Positions 50,685 to 61,158 are shown, counted from the stretch's first letter. The stretch is DNA of 64,000 bases from SpSt-583 sp034434015 (GCA_034434015.1 DAOUAB010000229.1:1-64000); one strand, 5' to 3'. Numbers and translations: made by a program. The notes: generated by a model not told the origin, from the letters alone.

Positions 50685-52791
50685 ACTTCAAACCCTCACG
50701 ATTCCAATCGCTGGTATGGACTGCGCCGAATGCACTCAGCATGTCCAGCACGCTATTGCCGCTGTGCCGGGCGTTGAGTCCGTCAACGTCTTTTTGTCTT
50801 CCGAGAAAGCCGTTATTCGGCTCGACCCGGCGCGGGTGAGTTTGCCCGCCCTCCGCAAGGCCGTCGCCAGCGCCGGAAACTATTCGGTGCCGGAGTCAGT
50901 CGCAACGCCGGCTGCCCCGCCTGGGTTGAACGATTTCACTCGCCGGGTGGTCACACTCTTAGCCGTCGTGTTCGGTGCAGTGTTGTTCGTCATCGTCGTC
51001 GGCGAGTGGCTGGGCCTGTTCGAGCGCATCACCGAACTGGTGCCTTTCCCCATCGGGGTGCTGTTGGTCATCCTCGGCGGATGGCCCATCTTCCGCAACG
51101 TCCTGCGCGCCGCCCTCAAGCGGCAGGTCACCTCACACACGCTGATGACACTCGGCGTGCTGGCCGCGCTGGCCATCGGGCAGTGGGCGACGGCCGCTGT
51201 TGTCGTCTTCTTTATGCGCGTCGGCGATTACGCCGAAAGCTTCACCACCGAACGCGCCCGCCGCGCGGTGAAAGACCTGACGGCGATGGCCCCGCAAACG
51301 GCCCGCGTCGAGCGGGATGGTGTAGAAATCGAAGTTCCGATTACCGAAGTGAGCGTCGGCGATACCGTCATCGTCCGGCCTGGTGAGAAAATCCCGGTGG
51401 ATGGCGAAGTCACGTCGGGACAGGCCACCGTGGATCAGGCAACCATCACGGGCGAGTCCATGCCAGTCGAGGCCGGCCCCGGTGCGAGAGTGTTTGCCGC
51501 GACCATTGCCAGGCTGGGCAGTTTGCGAGTCCGGGCCACCCATGTTGGGGCCGATACCACTTTTGGTCGCGTTATCAAGATGGTAGAAGAGGCCGAAGCG
51601 CACCGGGCCGATGTGCAGCGCTTCGCCGACAAGTTCACGGCCTATTATCTGCCGATGGTCGCGGGCCTGGCCGCAATCACTTTCCTCATCAGCCGCAACC
51701 CGTTGTCCACCGCCGCCGTGCTGGTCGTGGCGTGTTCCTGCTCCATCGCACTGGCCACGCCGATTGCGATGCTGGCCTCGATCGGGGCCGGCGCGAAGCG
51801 CGGCCTGCTCATCAAGGGCGGCAAATACATCGAGACGTTGGCGCACGCCGACGTACTCCTGATTGACAAGACCGGCACGCTCACCCTCGGCCAGCCGCAA
51901 ATCACCGACGTGATTCCATTGAACGGACTATCCACCTCGGAGGTGCTCGCGCTGGCCGGGTCTGCCGAACGCTACTCGGAGCATCCGCTGGCCGAAGCGG
52001 TGCGCGTGGCGGCTCGTGCCCGGAATCTACCGTTGGCCGAACCCCAAGATTTTGAAGCCATCCCCGGCATGGGTCTGCGCGCGAAGGTGGATGGAAGCAT
52101 CGTGACGGTGGGCAACCGCCGTCTCATCCCCATGGCTGAGTCGCTATCTATAGCCCACGCTTTCGAAGCGCAGGGCAAGACACTCTTGTTTGTGGCGCGC
52201 AATGATGAACTCGCGGGGGTGTTAGCTGCCGCCGATACTCTGCGCCCCGAGGTGCCTGCGGCACTGAACGCTGTGCGCGCTTTAGGTGTGCCGCAAGTTG
52301 AGCTGCTCACCGGTGACAACGAGCGCACAGCTGCCGCGCTCGCTGACAAGCTCAGCGTAAGGTATCGCGCCAATCTTCTCCCCGAAGACAAGATTGCGGT
52401 GGTGAAAGCGTATCAGGCGCAAGGCCGCACTGTGGTGATGGTGGGCGACGGAGTGAACGATGCACCGGCATTGGCGCAGGCAGATGTGGGCATCGCAATG
52501 GGCGCGGCGGGAACCGACATCGCCATCGAGGCCGCCCACATCGCGCTGATGCGCGACGACTGGGCGCTTGTTCCAGAGGTCTTTCGCATCGCGCGGCGGA
52601 CGATGCAGGTGGTCAAAATGAACCTGGTCTTCACCGCCATTTACAATGTGGCGGGGCTGACGCTGGCCGCCTTTGGCTTCCTGCCGCCCATCTTTGCCGC
52701 CGCCGCGCAATCTCTGCCGGATTTGGGCATCCTGGCGAATTCGTCGCGGCTGCTGCGGGTGCATTCGCAGATTTTGGCCGGTCGGGAGTAG
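50677..52791 (+). CDS. P1B-type ATPase with CSC motif
   Basis: 704 residues. HMA domain with intact GMDCAECTQHV. The membrane motif is CSC (353-355, in VACSCSIALATP), a Ser for Pro change from CPC; Pro is usually invariant. The last helix has SLPDLGILANSSRLLRV, between P1B-1 and P1B-2 forms. DKTGTLTLG, TGDNERTAAA and GDGVNDAP are intact. Overlap with its repressor suggests induction by a heavy metal. Substrate not determined. Confidence 0.9.
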   Translation: MDKLQTLTIPIAGMDCAECTQHVQHAIAAVPGVESVNVFLSSEKAVIRLDPARVSLPALRKAVASAGNYSVPESVATPAAPPGLNDFTRRVVTLLAVVFGAVLFVIVVGEWLGLFERITELVPFPIGVLLVILGGWPIFRNVLRAALKRQVTSHTLMTLGVLAALAIGQWATAAVVVFFMRVGDYAESFTTERARRAVKDLTAMAPQTARVERDGVEIEVPITEVSVGDTVIVRPGEKIPVDGEVTSGQATVDQATITGESMPVEAGPGARVFAATIARLGSLRVRATHVGADTTFGRVIKMVEEAEAHRADVQRFADKFTAYYLPMVAGLAAITFLISRNPLSTAAVLVVACSCSIALATPIAMLASIGAGAKRGLLIKGGKYIETLAHADVLLIDKTGTLTLGQPQITDVIPLNGLSTSEVLALAGSAERYSEHPLAEAVRVAARARNLPLAEPQDFEAIPGMGLRAKVDGSIVTVGNRRLIPMAESLSIAHAFEAQGKTLLFVARNDELAGVLAAADTLRPEVPAALNAVRALGVPQVELLTGDNERTAAALADKLSVRYRANLLPEDKIAVVKAYQAQGRTVVMVGDGVNDAPALAQADVGIAMGAAGTDIAIEAAHIALMRDDWALVPEVFRIARRTMQVVKMNLVFTAIYNVAGLTLAAFGFLPPIFAAAAQSLPDLGILANSSRLLRVHSQILAGRE

Positions 52792-52822
52792 ACTGCGGCC
52801 TTCACGCCGAAGGAGGCCGCCG

Positions 52823-53230
52823 ATGGGAGAGGGCAAAGCCGAATTGGAAGCCCGGTTGCGGGCGGCGGTAGAAGCCGCCCTGGCCCAGGCGCTGGCCGAG
52901 CGAAAGGCCCCCGGGGAAGCCAGCCTGGCTGATATTGAACGGGTGGCCCGGGGCGCGGGGCAGGCGATTGAGCAGGCGATTGCCAGCGCGTTGGCCCAAG
53001 AGAGCGCCGCCGAGTTGCCGGTCTGGCCGAGTTGCCCGGCGTGTGGCCGGAAGATGAAGTCCAAGGGCAAACGCCGGCGGCGGATCGTGACCGAGGCGGG
53101 TGAGATCGAAGTCGAACGGGCGTATTACCACTGTGCGGCATGCGGGCGGGGGCTTTTTCCCCCTGGATGAGCGCTGGGAGTTGACCACGAGCGTCTATAG
53201 CCCCGAGCGGGCCAAGCAGATGGTCTGGCT
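52823..53230 (+). mobile_element. ISKra4-like transposase 5' fragment, frameshifted
   Basis: GGAGG and ATG begin a protein whose zinc-finger-like segment CPACGRKMKSKGKRRRRIV and then EIEVERAYYHCAACGRG match the N-terminus of ISKra4-type transposases. One extra G in the run near 53146-53151 breaks the frame; the other frame carries on as FFPLDERWELTTSVYSPERAK, still transposase-like, until about residue MVWLAA. The catalytic part is missing. The remainder is replaced by the protease gene. Confidence 0.75.
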
Positions 53231-54365
53231 GGCGGCCGCCCGCCGTTCGCCGAAGTCCGAAGGCGAGGCACCGCCGCTCCTGACCCTGGATGACCTCGCC
53301 TGGATCGAGCCGGAGGAAGCGACCGAGGACCGGCCGCCGACGCCTAAACCTGAGGTCTGCCTGACAGTGCTGGGCGGCCGCACGCCGCAGGCGGCCGTGG
53401 AGGCGCTGGGCGAAAACCGCTGGCAGGTCTGCCTTCGCCCGGGCACCGACTCTTTCTTCTTGGGCCAGCCTGTGACCTCGGCCGACCGGCTCGAGCCGGG
53501 AGACCTGATCCGGAAGGCCCGCCGCCTCCCCCTGCCGGAGAGTTACCGGCCTGGCTCGCTCGGCGTGCGCTATCTCCCCCGGATCATCCCGCGCCCGCAG
53601 CGCGTGCTAATGGTCCCGGTGGTAGTGGGCGGTATTCAGGCCGGGCCTCACGAGCGGGAGCTGATCAACGGCGGGCTGGTGGCGGCAGAACTGGCGGAGC
53701 GCAACTGGCCGTGGTGCACGGTCGGGCGCGTCATCGCGCGGGTCCCAGGCCAGCTGGACCAGATTGGGAGCGCGGTTTTGGTCGGGCCCAACCTGATCCT
53801 GACCGCCAGCCACGCCGTGCCCTGGGGGGCCACACAGTGGTCGATGGAATTCATCCCCGGCTTCCGGAACGGCGATCCTAACCCCCGGCCCTTTGGCAGC
53901 GCATTTGTACAGCACGCGCGCGGCATCCGGACCGAAAAGGACGACGTGCACGGCCGCGACTATGTGATTGCCAGCCTGTACCAGCCGATCGGGCGCCAGG
54001 CGGGCTGGATGGGCACTTGGTATTACTTTGATGACGACAGCTACCGGCGCTCGGGCTGGCAGTCGATCGGTTACCCGGGCAGCAATAATAACCGGCCGAT
54101 GCTTGCGCCCGACCTGCGGATCGAGGACGTCGACTCAGATGGGGATGGGCGGGAACTCGAGACGGCCGAGTTCCTGCCGGGCGGCTGGTCCGGCGGGCCG
54201 CTCTTCGGCTGGTTTGGACGGGACCCGCGCGTCGTTGGCATCGCCAGTGGGAACGAGGAAGAGTTCTCACTGGGGTGGTTCCATGTGACCGAAGACCACT
54301 CGGTTTTTGCCGGCGGCCAGCATATGGTGGACCTAGTGAAGTACGGCTACGCCAACTGGGCCTGA
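53220..54365 (+). CDS. Trypsin-like serine protease, abutting IS fragment
   Basis: 381 residues if started at the ATG within the IS end; the true start is unclear. Residues 1-125 are of unknown kind; then a chymotrypsin-fold protease: His198 in LTASHAVPWG, Asp247 in GRDYVIAS, Ser324 in GGWSGGPLFGW (Gly-Trp-Ser-Gly-Gly). No signal peptide is visible at this start. The IS end may have supplied its current 5' region or promoter. It faces a second protease of similar type. Confidence 0.75.
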   Translation: MVWLAAARRSPKSEGEAPPLLTLDDLAWIEPEEATEDRPPTPKPEVCLTVLGGRTPQAAVEALGENRWQVCLRPGTDSFFLGQPVTSADRLEPGDLIRKARRLPLPESYRPGSLGVRYLPRIIPRPQRVLMVPVVVGGIQAGPHERELINGGLVAAELAERNWPWCTVGRVIARVPGQLDQIGSAVLVGPNLILTASHAVPWGATQWSMEFIPGFRNGDPNPRPFGSAFVQHARGIRTEKDDVHGRDYVIASLYQPIGRQAGWMGTWYYFDDDSYRRSGWQSIGYPGSNNNRPMLAPDLRIEDVDSDGDGRELETAEFLPGGWSGGPLFGWFGRDPRVVGIASGNEEEFSLGWFHVTEDHSVFAGGQHMVDLVKYGYANWA

Positions 54366-54575
54366 GCTCCAGGCGCCGGATGACTTTAACGAGTCAGGCG
54401 GCGGATATAGCTGGCGACCAGCGGCCAGGGGATCGCCAGGATCCGGTCCCTGAGGCGGCGGAGGGCCTGGCGTGCCGAATGGCAGCACAAGCTGCTGTGG
54501 GTACGACAGGATGGACCCCAAAAGCTTACCGAACCCTTACGTACGGGAGTTCAAGACTATCGCGATTAGTTTGCG

Positions 54576-54612
54576 TCAAGATCAGGCCGCCGTCCGGGCG
54601 GCCTGATCTTGA
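54576..54612. terminator. Bidirectional hairpin between facing protease genes
   Basis: TCAAGATCAGGCCGCC and its exact complement (16 bp) flank a 5-nt loop. It lies between two convergent genes, so may terminate both. The rest of the 480-bp gap shows short frames only. Confidence 0.6.
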
Positions 54613-54847
54613 CCTTGGAGCAACGGCCAAACCGAAGGCCAGGTCAACAAACTCAAGCTTCTAAAGCGCTAAATGTGCCGCGCGGGCAGGGCCAAGCTGG
54701 ATCTACTCCGCTCGGTTACTGCATGTGGCTCGAACACGAAAATGTGGAAGACCTCTACTCAAGCCCTCAACCTGTCCCATCCCGGCTGACACGAAACAGG
54801 CACCAAAGAAGTTTTGAAATTGCTACACCTCCTAACGAGAGAAGCCT

Positions 54848-55960
54848 TCAAGGATCGTCGCGGCGTGCCTGGCGGATCATGTTCACCATTGGCTCCCCGC
54901 CACCGCACCAGTTACCAACTGGACTGCCCGCGCTGGTGACACCCACGACATACGGTCCATCGGGCCAGAACTCGAAAAATGGGCCACCCGAATCGCCATA
55001 GGTGACATCGCCTGTCCGAGTCCGCATGTCCAAGCCATCGCCGGTCCCCAAGAAGCCCGGACCGTCGGCATCGTCGAAAGTAGCTTGATCCTGATAGGAC
55101 GGTCGCAGCCCGCCATTGCCGATGTCAATCGAGTATCCAATGTGTGACCAATAGGGTTGGTCGTTCCAATCATCGTCGTACACCCGAGAACCCATCCAGC
55201 CCAGCAGATCGCCCATCGGGGTATCCAGCACACACACCACATAATCCTCAGCCACATCGTCGGAGTTCTGCGGGCCGCCGGCGAGCCGGCGATAGTAGTA
55301 GATGGCTGTTGCATACGCAGTGCCAAACCGCGCCTGTGCGTCGAACGAGGCCGGCACGAATCGTACCTGTCCGAAACTGCCATCGGGCTGCCAGTCGATG
55401 GCATGGCTGGCGGTCAGCATATGGCGCGGTCCGACCAAGACGCCACTGGCCAGACTCACTGAGTACACCGCCCCAACGGTACACCAAGGATACGACGTGT
55501 CATCGAACACGTAGCGGCGATCAGGTGGATAGATGATATAGGGTTCCAGTTCCACCCCTTTCCGGGTCCGGACCTGCCGGGGCATGGGAGCGGCCGCGGC
55601 AGCCGGTACGTAACGCAGATCGCGGAAGCGGGGTCGGTAAGGCTCGGACGACCAGCCGGGTACAGAAACTCGGGTCGGGTCGAAGCGACGGCCGGGTATC
55701 TTCAGGGCGCGCGGGTGCGAGTGGAAGTTGCCGCCGGTGAGAACGGTGTCAACCCGGTACACGCCTGTCTCGGAGTGAATCGGCGTGATGCGGTGTGAGA
55801 TGTGTGGCTCACCGTGAGCACCGGAGACCATGACGCTGGCCACTGTAATTTCGGACGTTGCAGGCGGTGGTTCGGTGGCAAGAAGTGGCGGTAGCGACGC
55901 CAACTCTTCCGACCGGTAAGGGGGGTCGAACGCGGGCCTCGGCGCAGGTTCGTGATGCAT
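54848..55960 (-). CDS. Trypsin-like serine protease (second)
   Basis: 370 residues with GGAGG 8 bp before the ATG. Pro-rich N-terminal 150 residues, then a chymotrypsin fold: His186 in LTASHAIDW, Asp239 in AEDYVVCVLD, Ser324 in YGDSGGPFFEF. The segment SYPWCTVGAVYSVSLASGVLVGP parallels NWPWCTVGRVI in the first protease, so the two are related. No standard signal peptide. Substrate unknown. Confidence 0.85.
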   Translation of the reverse strand: MHHEPAPRPAFDPPYRSEELASLPPLLATEPPPATSEITVASVMVSGAHGEPHISHRITPIHSETGVYRVDTVLTGGNFHSHPRALKIPGRRFDPTRVSVPGWSSEPYRPRFRDLRYVPAAAAAPMPRQVRTRKGVELEPYIIYPPDRRYVFDDTSYPWCTVGAVYSVSLASGVLVGPRHMLTASHAIDWQPDGSFGQVRFVPASFDAQARFGTAYATAIYYYRRLAGGPQNSDDVAEDYVVCVLDTPMGDLLGWMGSRVYDDDWNDQPYWSHIGYSIDIGNGGLRPSYQDQATFDDADGPGFLGTGDGLDMRTRTGDVTYGDSGGPFFEFWPDGPYVVGVTSAGSPVGNWCGGGEPMVNMIRQARRDDP

Positions 55961-56852
55961 GGGAACACCTCCAGTGTTCAGGACCGATAGGAGAGATTTG
56001 ATCGGCGGTGCTACTGAATTTCAATCGATGATTTGACACCTGGTATGCGCAAAACGCCCTAGTCTGGGCCTTTTTTTGCGGCCGGGGTGTCAAGTTATTT
56101 TCTCAAAACTCAGTAGCTTGCTTCCCGAGACGACGGTGGCGGGATGTTTAGGCGCGTTCCCGTAGCGGAGAGTGTAGGCTCGCAAAAAGCACCCGTCAAG
56201 TGAAAGTCATGGGCCAACTGGTTAGCTTGTGTTCGCAGGACTCGCCTCGTTCTTATGATAACGCAAGGAAACACAATCTTATTGTGTTTACTGAGGTGGA
56301 GAAAGGGCCGAAGTGACGGTTCTTGTATTGGCCCGACCAATTTGCTAGGCAGAAACATCTTGGGAAGGGTCATCCATAAGCCGCTTGACACCGTCCCATC
56401 TGGATTACATCAGGTAAACGTCGAGTTTATCCTCGCGGTCACGCAAGAAGCCAATGGTCGTCCCATCGGGCGGCCGAGCGGGGCGCCCCAGACGCGACAT
56501 TCGCAACCACTGAGCCGCCGGCGCCCGCCCACGATCCCTAGTCGCACGACGAAGGCGAAAAGAATAGCAAACCACCTTGGATAGTTGGATCGTTAGGGCG
56601 TTGAGCACTAGGAGGTATATCGGCGGATAGAGACGCAGGCCCCAGGGGGTGCCTGATCCCTTAACGGCCGCGGCCCGTGATAAAAATGTCAGCACTGCCA
56701 GAAGCCAGATCACCAAGAATCAATGGCGTAATGTTGAAATGATAGAGGCGGCTGCTCAGGATGGTCATCTGACCGCTCCAACAGATAGCCATTTGGGTAT
56801 TCATCCATTTCATGCTGCCCAAAGAGTTTGACAATCGCTGATGGAGAACATT
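55961..56852. other. Interval without confident genes
   Basis: About 890 bp. It holds the start region of the second protease with inverted repeat TTGACACC/GGTGTCAA (56033-56040 and 56086-56093, 45 bp apart), and a small hairpin AAACACAAT-CTT-ATTGTGTTT at 56269-56289. A 103-residue minus frame (56405-56716) with one hydrophobic part has no support beyond being open. The DNA looks like decayed sequence. Confidence 0.5.
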
Positions 56853-57304
56853 ATGCAGCCAATGTCCCTCGAACAAACCCGCGCTGACTCCACCCTCTGG
56901 CTGCGCTTCCTGTCGCGCCGGTCACTGGAACCGCGCTGACGGCACTTGCGCTCCCAATGGTGATTTTCGGCAGCATCGGCCAGCAGGCATCGGACAATGC
57001 TCTGGGAGCAGACTGTGTAGAACTCTTGCCGGCCGTCCGCAACCCCACTCTGTATCGCGTGGCGATGACCCTCGACGCAGTGGCCTGGCTGATGATAGGC
57101 GGCAGTCTGCTGACACTGGCAGGTGTCCTGCGCCGCCACACGCCGATCCGGGCCATCTTCATGGCTGCCTGTGGGATCGCCCAACTGACGGGTTCGCTGG
57201 GGGGCTTCATGCGCCTTAATGGCGTTGGCGACCTCGCCGCCCTTTATGCCACTACCGCGCCCGGTCAGCAAGCCGTTCTGCTCCAGACCACCAGGACGTG
57301 CTAA
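56853..57304 (+). pseudogene. DUF4386-like membrane protein, frameshifted and truncated
   Basis: A good ribosome site (GGAGA) and ATG begin MQPMSLEQTRADSTLWLR, then the frame shifts near 56900 and continues as TALTALALPMVIFGSIGQQ with four hydrophobic segments (VAWLMIGGSLLTLAGVL). The helix pattern resembles DUF4386-type membrane proteins. The C-terminal helices are missing (stop after QTTRTC). Probably dead. Confidence 0.5.
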
Positions 57305-57561
57305 GCACACGCTGTCCAAGTTAATCCCAGACGGGTGCTGGATACTGCAGGAGTCTGCTCAAGCAAGCCGGTTGTCAAGCGCTTCTTCCACCCGGCGAGA
57401 GTCACGATCAACTGGCGCGACGCTTTCGAGTTGCCTGGACGGCTTTCGCGGCTTCAGGTAACCGTGTGGCCATCAAGCTCTTGATGATTCGCGAGCTGCG
57501 CCCCGCTCATTCAACCACGAGGCCGCCGGTCTGGACGGCGTGTCGCTCGCGCCGACGCCGC

Positions 57562-58479
57562 TCACGCCGGCGGCCTGGCCGTTGTGCGCGCCCGCTTCCG
57601 CCGCCACAGCCAAACTCCCAGCATCTGTCCGGCGAAGACCGCGCCGGCGAAGAGGCCCAGCAGGATCGTCGTGGGGGTGGTGACCCGCGACAGTGCACCG
57701 TAATAAATCGCATGCAGAATGACGAGCAGGAACAAGGCGTAGTTCAGGCGCTGCAGCCACTTCCACGGTCCCGCTTTGAGCTTCGCGAGGGCGAAGTTGC
57801 TGGAAATCGCGAGCAATCCCACCGCGATCAGGGTGGCGGCCAGCCCGGACCAGTTCCCCAGGCCAAAGCTGTTGGTCAAGAGCCTGCCGTCGGGCGTCGA
57901 GAAATAGAAGCGCACCCGTTCGCCGAAGGGCGCTGCGGGCCCGTGCACAAAGAACCCGGCAATGACGTGGATCAGGCTGACGATGGCCGTCCATGCGCCT
58001 ATGTCGCGACGCAGATAGCTTGAGACAGGGTTCCGCCTGTCCAGCAGGAGGTTGGCCGGTCCGATGAGGAGCGTGAGCGCCAGCCATCCCAGCGCGACGT
58101 AGCCGCTGGCGGTGGTGAACCGCGCGATGAAGACGCGGTCGTCCACAATGGCCGGTTGCGTCGCAGGATGGGTCGTTGCGGGGTTCTCGCCGCCTGCCTG
58201 CCCTGGACCTTGGTGGCCGGCGGTCTGGGAGCCTGTCCGCGGCGATCGGTGATCACCGGCGTGATCCGCTCCCGACGAGGCCGGGTGAGCGCCGGTGTGG
58301 CTGGCTGACTCTGGCGGGGACTGGTGGCCGGCTGCCTGGAAGAGGGGAACACTCAGCCAGAGGAGAATGACCCCGGCACTCGCAAGCGCCAGGGGCAGAT
58401 GGAACCGAAGCAGGCGATAACGCCAGTCACCGCGGGCGCCTCCAAGGGGTGGGAGCGAAGTTCTCGTCTCGGGGTGCAT
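57562..58479 (-). CDS. Ferric-reductase-like heme membrane protein
   Basis: 305 residues. The start is the second possible ATG, giving MHPETRT. A helix near 25-43 precedes a His/Pro/Ser-rich extracytoplasmic linker (about 48-100), then five helices with candidate heme ligands in SLIHVIAGFFVHG and LLVILHAIYYG. Resembles the ferric reductase-like/MsrQ family. No flavin domain is attached, so it needs an electron partner. Confidence 0.8.
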   Translation of the reverse strand: MHPETRTSLPPLGGARGDWRYRLLRFHLPLALASAGVILLWLSVPLFQAAGHQSPPESASHTGAHPASSGADHAGDHRSPRTGSQTAGHQGPGQAGGENPATTHPATQPAIVDDRVFIARFTTASGYVALGWLALTLLIGPANLLLDRRNPVSSYLRRDIGAWTAIVSLIHVIAGFFVHGPAAPFGERVRFYFSTPDGRLLTNSFGLGNWSGLAATLIAVGLLAISSNFALAKLKAGPWKWLQRLNYALFLLVILHAIYYGALSRVTTPTTILLGLFAGAVFAGQMLGVWLWRRKRARTTARPPA

Positions 58480-58600
58480 GCCCAATGGTACCCCGAAATC
58501 TCGCTGGGCCAGTCGTTCCAGTTGCGCCTGGCCCACCCGCTGGATGCCCGGGGACACACCCTACTCGTCGCAGCGTCGCCGCCTTCGGCAACAGCTCACC

Positions 58601-59721
58601 TTAGGGCGGTGTCTGCACGGCGGAAAGAAGGTATCGCTCGATTAACTCAAAGATTTCTTCGTGACCGTCCATTTCCGCAGTGGTCACGATGACCAAGTGG
58701 TCGCCTGGGACCACGAAGATCATCTGTCCCCCCGCCCGAGAGCCGCATAAGCCCCAAGAGCAGGGTAGGTCCACCACTGATACCCGTAGCCTAAGTCGTC
58801 CTCCGTGGGTGTATGCGTCTGGATGGCGGCCTCTACCCATTGGGCCGACACGATGCGTTGTCCAGCCCATTCGCCCCGCTGGAGATACAGGTAACCGAGT
58901 TTGGCCATGTCGCGCGGCGTGAGCTGCAGGCCCCAGCCGCCGATGGGTATTCCGGCTGAGTCGGTGGCCCACCGCGCCGACCGTATGCCGAGTGGCCCGA
59001 AGAGCGTTTCCTCCGCGAAGGCTCGTGGATTCATGCCTGTGGCGGACTCCAGCAGAGCCGACAACAGATGAGAGCATCCCGAGCAGTAGTTGAACACCTT
59101 CCCACGTGGGCCAGCCATCGGCCGCTCAAGCATAAATTCCACCCAATCCGGGCTCTGATACAGGGCCCGGTAGGCGGCGTCCCCTTCTTCCCATTCCAGG
59201 CCGGCCCGCATCGTCAACAGGTCCTCCAACGTGATGGCCTGCTTCTGGGGATCCCGGCGGGCGGCCTGCTCAGGGAAGAAGTCGAGGATCGGCCGGTCGA
59301 GCTGGTCGATGGCGCCGCGGTCTGATGCGATGCCGATAAGCGTGGCGATGAAGCTCTTGGTGACTGAATAGGATTCGTGTGGTGTATCCGCTTGATAGGG
59401 CCCGAAGTACGTTTCGCTGACCAGAGTGCCGTTTCGAATGACCAGCAGGCTGTGTAGATTCAGGCGCCGGGCCTGGATCGTGGCCAGCATCTCGGCCAAC
59501 GTTTGCGGATCCAGGCCCTGGTCCTCGGGGCGCGAAGTGGGCCAGCCGTCCGTGGGCCAGCCGGGCGCAGGTGATGGACGCTGGGTTGTAACCGCCGACG
59601 CGCTCGAAATTGCCGAAGGCGCCGCAGCCGGCGTTGACACGCCATTAGGGGGCAAATTGGCACAACTGCCCAGCAGCGTACCCAGCAACGCGATCAGCGC
59701 GAAGCCAGACGGCCTGTTCAC
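58601..59721 (-). pseudogene. Beta-lactamase-family lipoprotein, frameshift near 3' end
   Basis: Class C-type serine hydrolase with lipobox LGSC (Cys20), Ser119-x-x-Lys122 in SYSVTKSF and a YCS motif (NYCSGCSHL) at the second active-site position. A homopolymer of six G (58728-58733 on the plus strand as C) is one base short: the frame ends at GRGDR, while adding one G restores GGQMIFVVPGDHLVIVTTAE to the end. This could be a sequencing error in a homopolymer or a real loss of the last 43 residues. Likely an esterase or peptidase rather than antibiotic resistance. Confidence 0.8.
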
Positions 59722-59802
59722 GGGAATGGTCCTCTATTGAAGCCGGGGAGCGGATTGAGTGTCTTCCACGTCAATGACGTCCTAAAGAATCTCCAGGCGC
59801 CG

Positions 59803-60471
59803 TCACCCGGGTCGCGCCACGACGAACTTGAACATGCCGGCCATCGCCAGGTCATCGACCGACTCAATTTCGAGCCCAGCCGCACGGATATTGTCCAGGG
59901 TGCGCCGGTTCATGTTAGCACCCGTCAAGCGCACAAACAGCGGGGAGATCACATCGGTCATCGCCCCCATGATAGCGCTCTCGGGCCGCATGTGCTCCAG
60001 CAGCAGGATCTGGCCGCCCGGCCGCACGACGCGACCCAGCTCCCGCAGGCCCAGGACCGGGTCCGGCACTGAGCAGAACACGCAGGTGGCCACCGCCGTG
60101 TCGAAGGCGCTGTCCGCGAACTCTAGCGCCTGGACATCGGCGAGACGCAGGTCGGCGGCCAGTCCCAACTTCGCGGCGCGGTGGCGGGCGCGCTCCAGCA
60201 TCCGTGGCGCAAAGTCGGTCGCCACAATCTGCAGGTGGCCCGGCCAGAAGGGCATGTTCAGGCCCGTGCCGACGCCGACTTCCAGTACGCGTGGGCCGGT
60301 CGCCAGGCGCCACAGCCGCTGGCGCCATGGGCGCTGGAAGGCCTCCAGCAGGCCCTGGCGGCGGTCGTAAACGGGGGCCTGCCGGTCGTAGCGGTCCCGG
60401 GCCAGCGCCGTGGCCTGCTTGTCCACCTCGTTCGTCGAGGTGTGGATCGGGGTTGCCAGTGTCGTCGACAT
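59803..60471 (-). CDS. SAM-dependent methyltransferase (UbiE type)
   Basis: 222 residues, start preceded by GGAGGACGAC. Class I fold with PRVLEVGVGTGLNMPFWP, IVATDFAPRMLERARHRA and FDTAVATCVFCSVPDPV, then GGQILLLEHMRP. Close to phosphatidylethanolamine/ubiquinone-type methyltransferases. Substrate unknown. Confidence 0.9.
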   Translation of the reverse strand: MSTTLATPIHTSTNEVDKQATALARDRYDRQAPVYDRRQGLLEAFQRPWRQRLWRLATGPRVLEVGVGTGLNMPFWPGHLQIVATDFAPRMLERARHRAAKLGLAADLRLADVQALEFADSAFDTAVATCVFCSVPDPVLGLRELGRVVRPGGQILLLEHMRPESAIMGAMTDVISPLFVRLTGANMNRRTLDNIRAAGLEIESVDDLAMAGMFKFVVARPG

Positions 60472-61158
60472 GTCGTCCTCCAATTTGCGTTGGGCGCAAC
60501 TTCGCGCCTCTACCTGATCCGCGCCCACCTGTTCATGCCAGGTGCCCTCAAGACGACCTAAGCCGTGAGGGCGCGTCCACCCAGGTTCGTCAGGACCGCC
60601 GCAGCGCGGCCAGGCCGAGCCAGGACAGCACGGCCGGCAGCAGGTCGATGGCGGCCGATGCACAGCGGGCGGCTCTCGCCAGCGCAGAGCTTCCGAAGTG
60701 GGTGGCGCCGGTCACGCGCTGCGGACCAAAGGAGACCTGTGGACCGCCCGGCGGCGCGCCCGAGCCAAAGCGCGGCACCGGAATGTAAGCCGGCCCGGTT
60801 AGGAGCAGAACATCCAGCAGTGCGTGTTCGGCACGCGGACATCGGTTTTGCCAGGGACTCTTCCTTCGTAAAGGGTAACAATATAACGCCTTGCGCGAGA
60901 GCGCCATTGCGCCCGCTTTGGTATAGGCCAAATGGCCCGTGACCCGCAGGATCGAACCGGCGGGCAGCGCCCCGCGCCTGAGAAGATCAAGCACTGTGTC
61001 TCGGTCGGAGAATGACGATCATGAGAAAATGAGGCCGGCACGAGTACAATCGCGGACGCCCCGTGCGGAACTCTCTCCATGAGGAAAGAACGGACTCGTG
61101 GCCCACCTTAGAGGATTCTGGCTACACAGGGCTCAGGCCCGGTTGAAAGTGTGACACC
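60472..61158. other. Interval with no confident gene
   Basis: About 690 bp. One minus frame of 134 residues (60590-60994) is open and hydrophobic at its end, but has no family signature and a poor start. GC is high, which makes chance frames common. No RNA gene or clear promoter seen. Confidence 0.45.

Noticed and set aside
60925..60985. Sequence with a tRNA T-loop-like motif (GGTTCGATCC on the minus strand)
   Set aside because: The T-stem does not pair and no acceptor or anticodon arm can be drawn.
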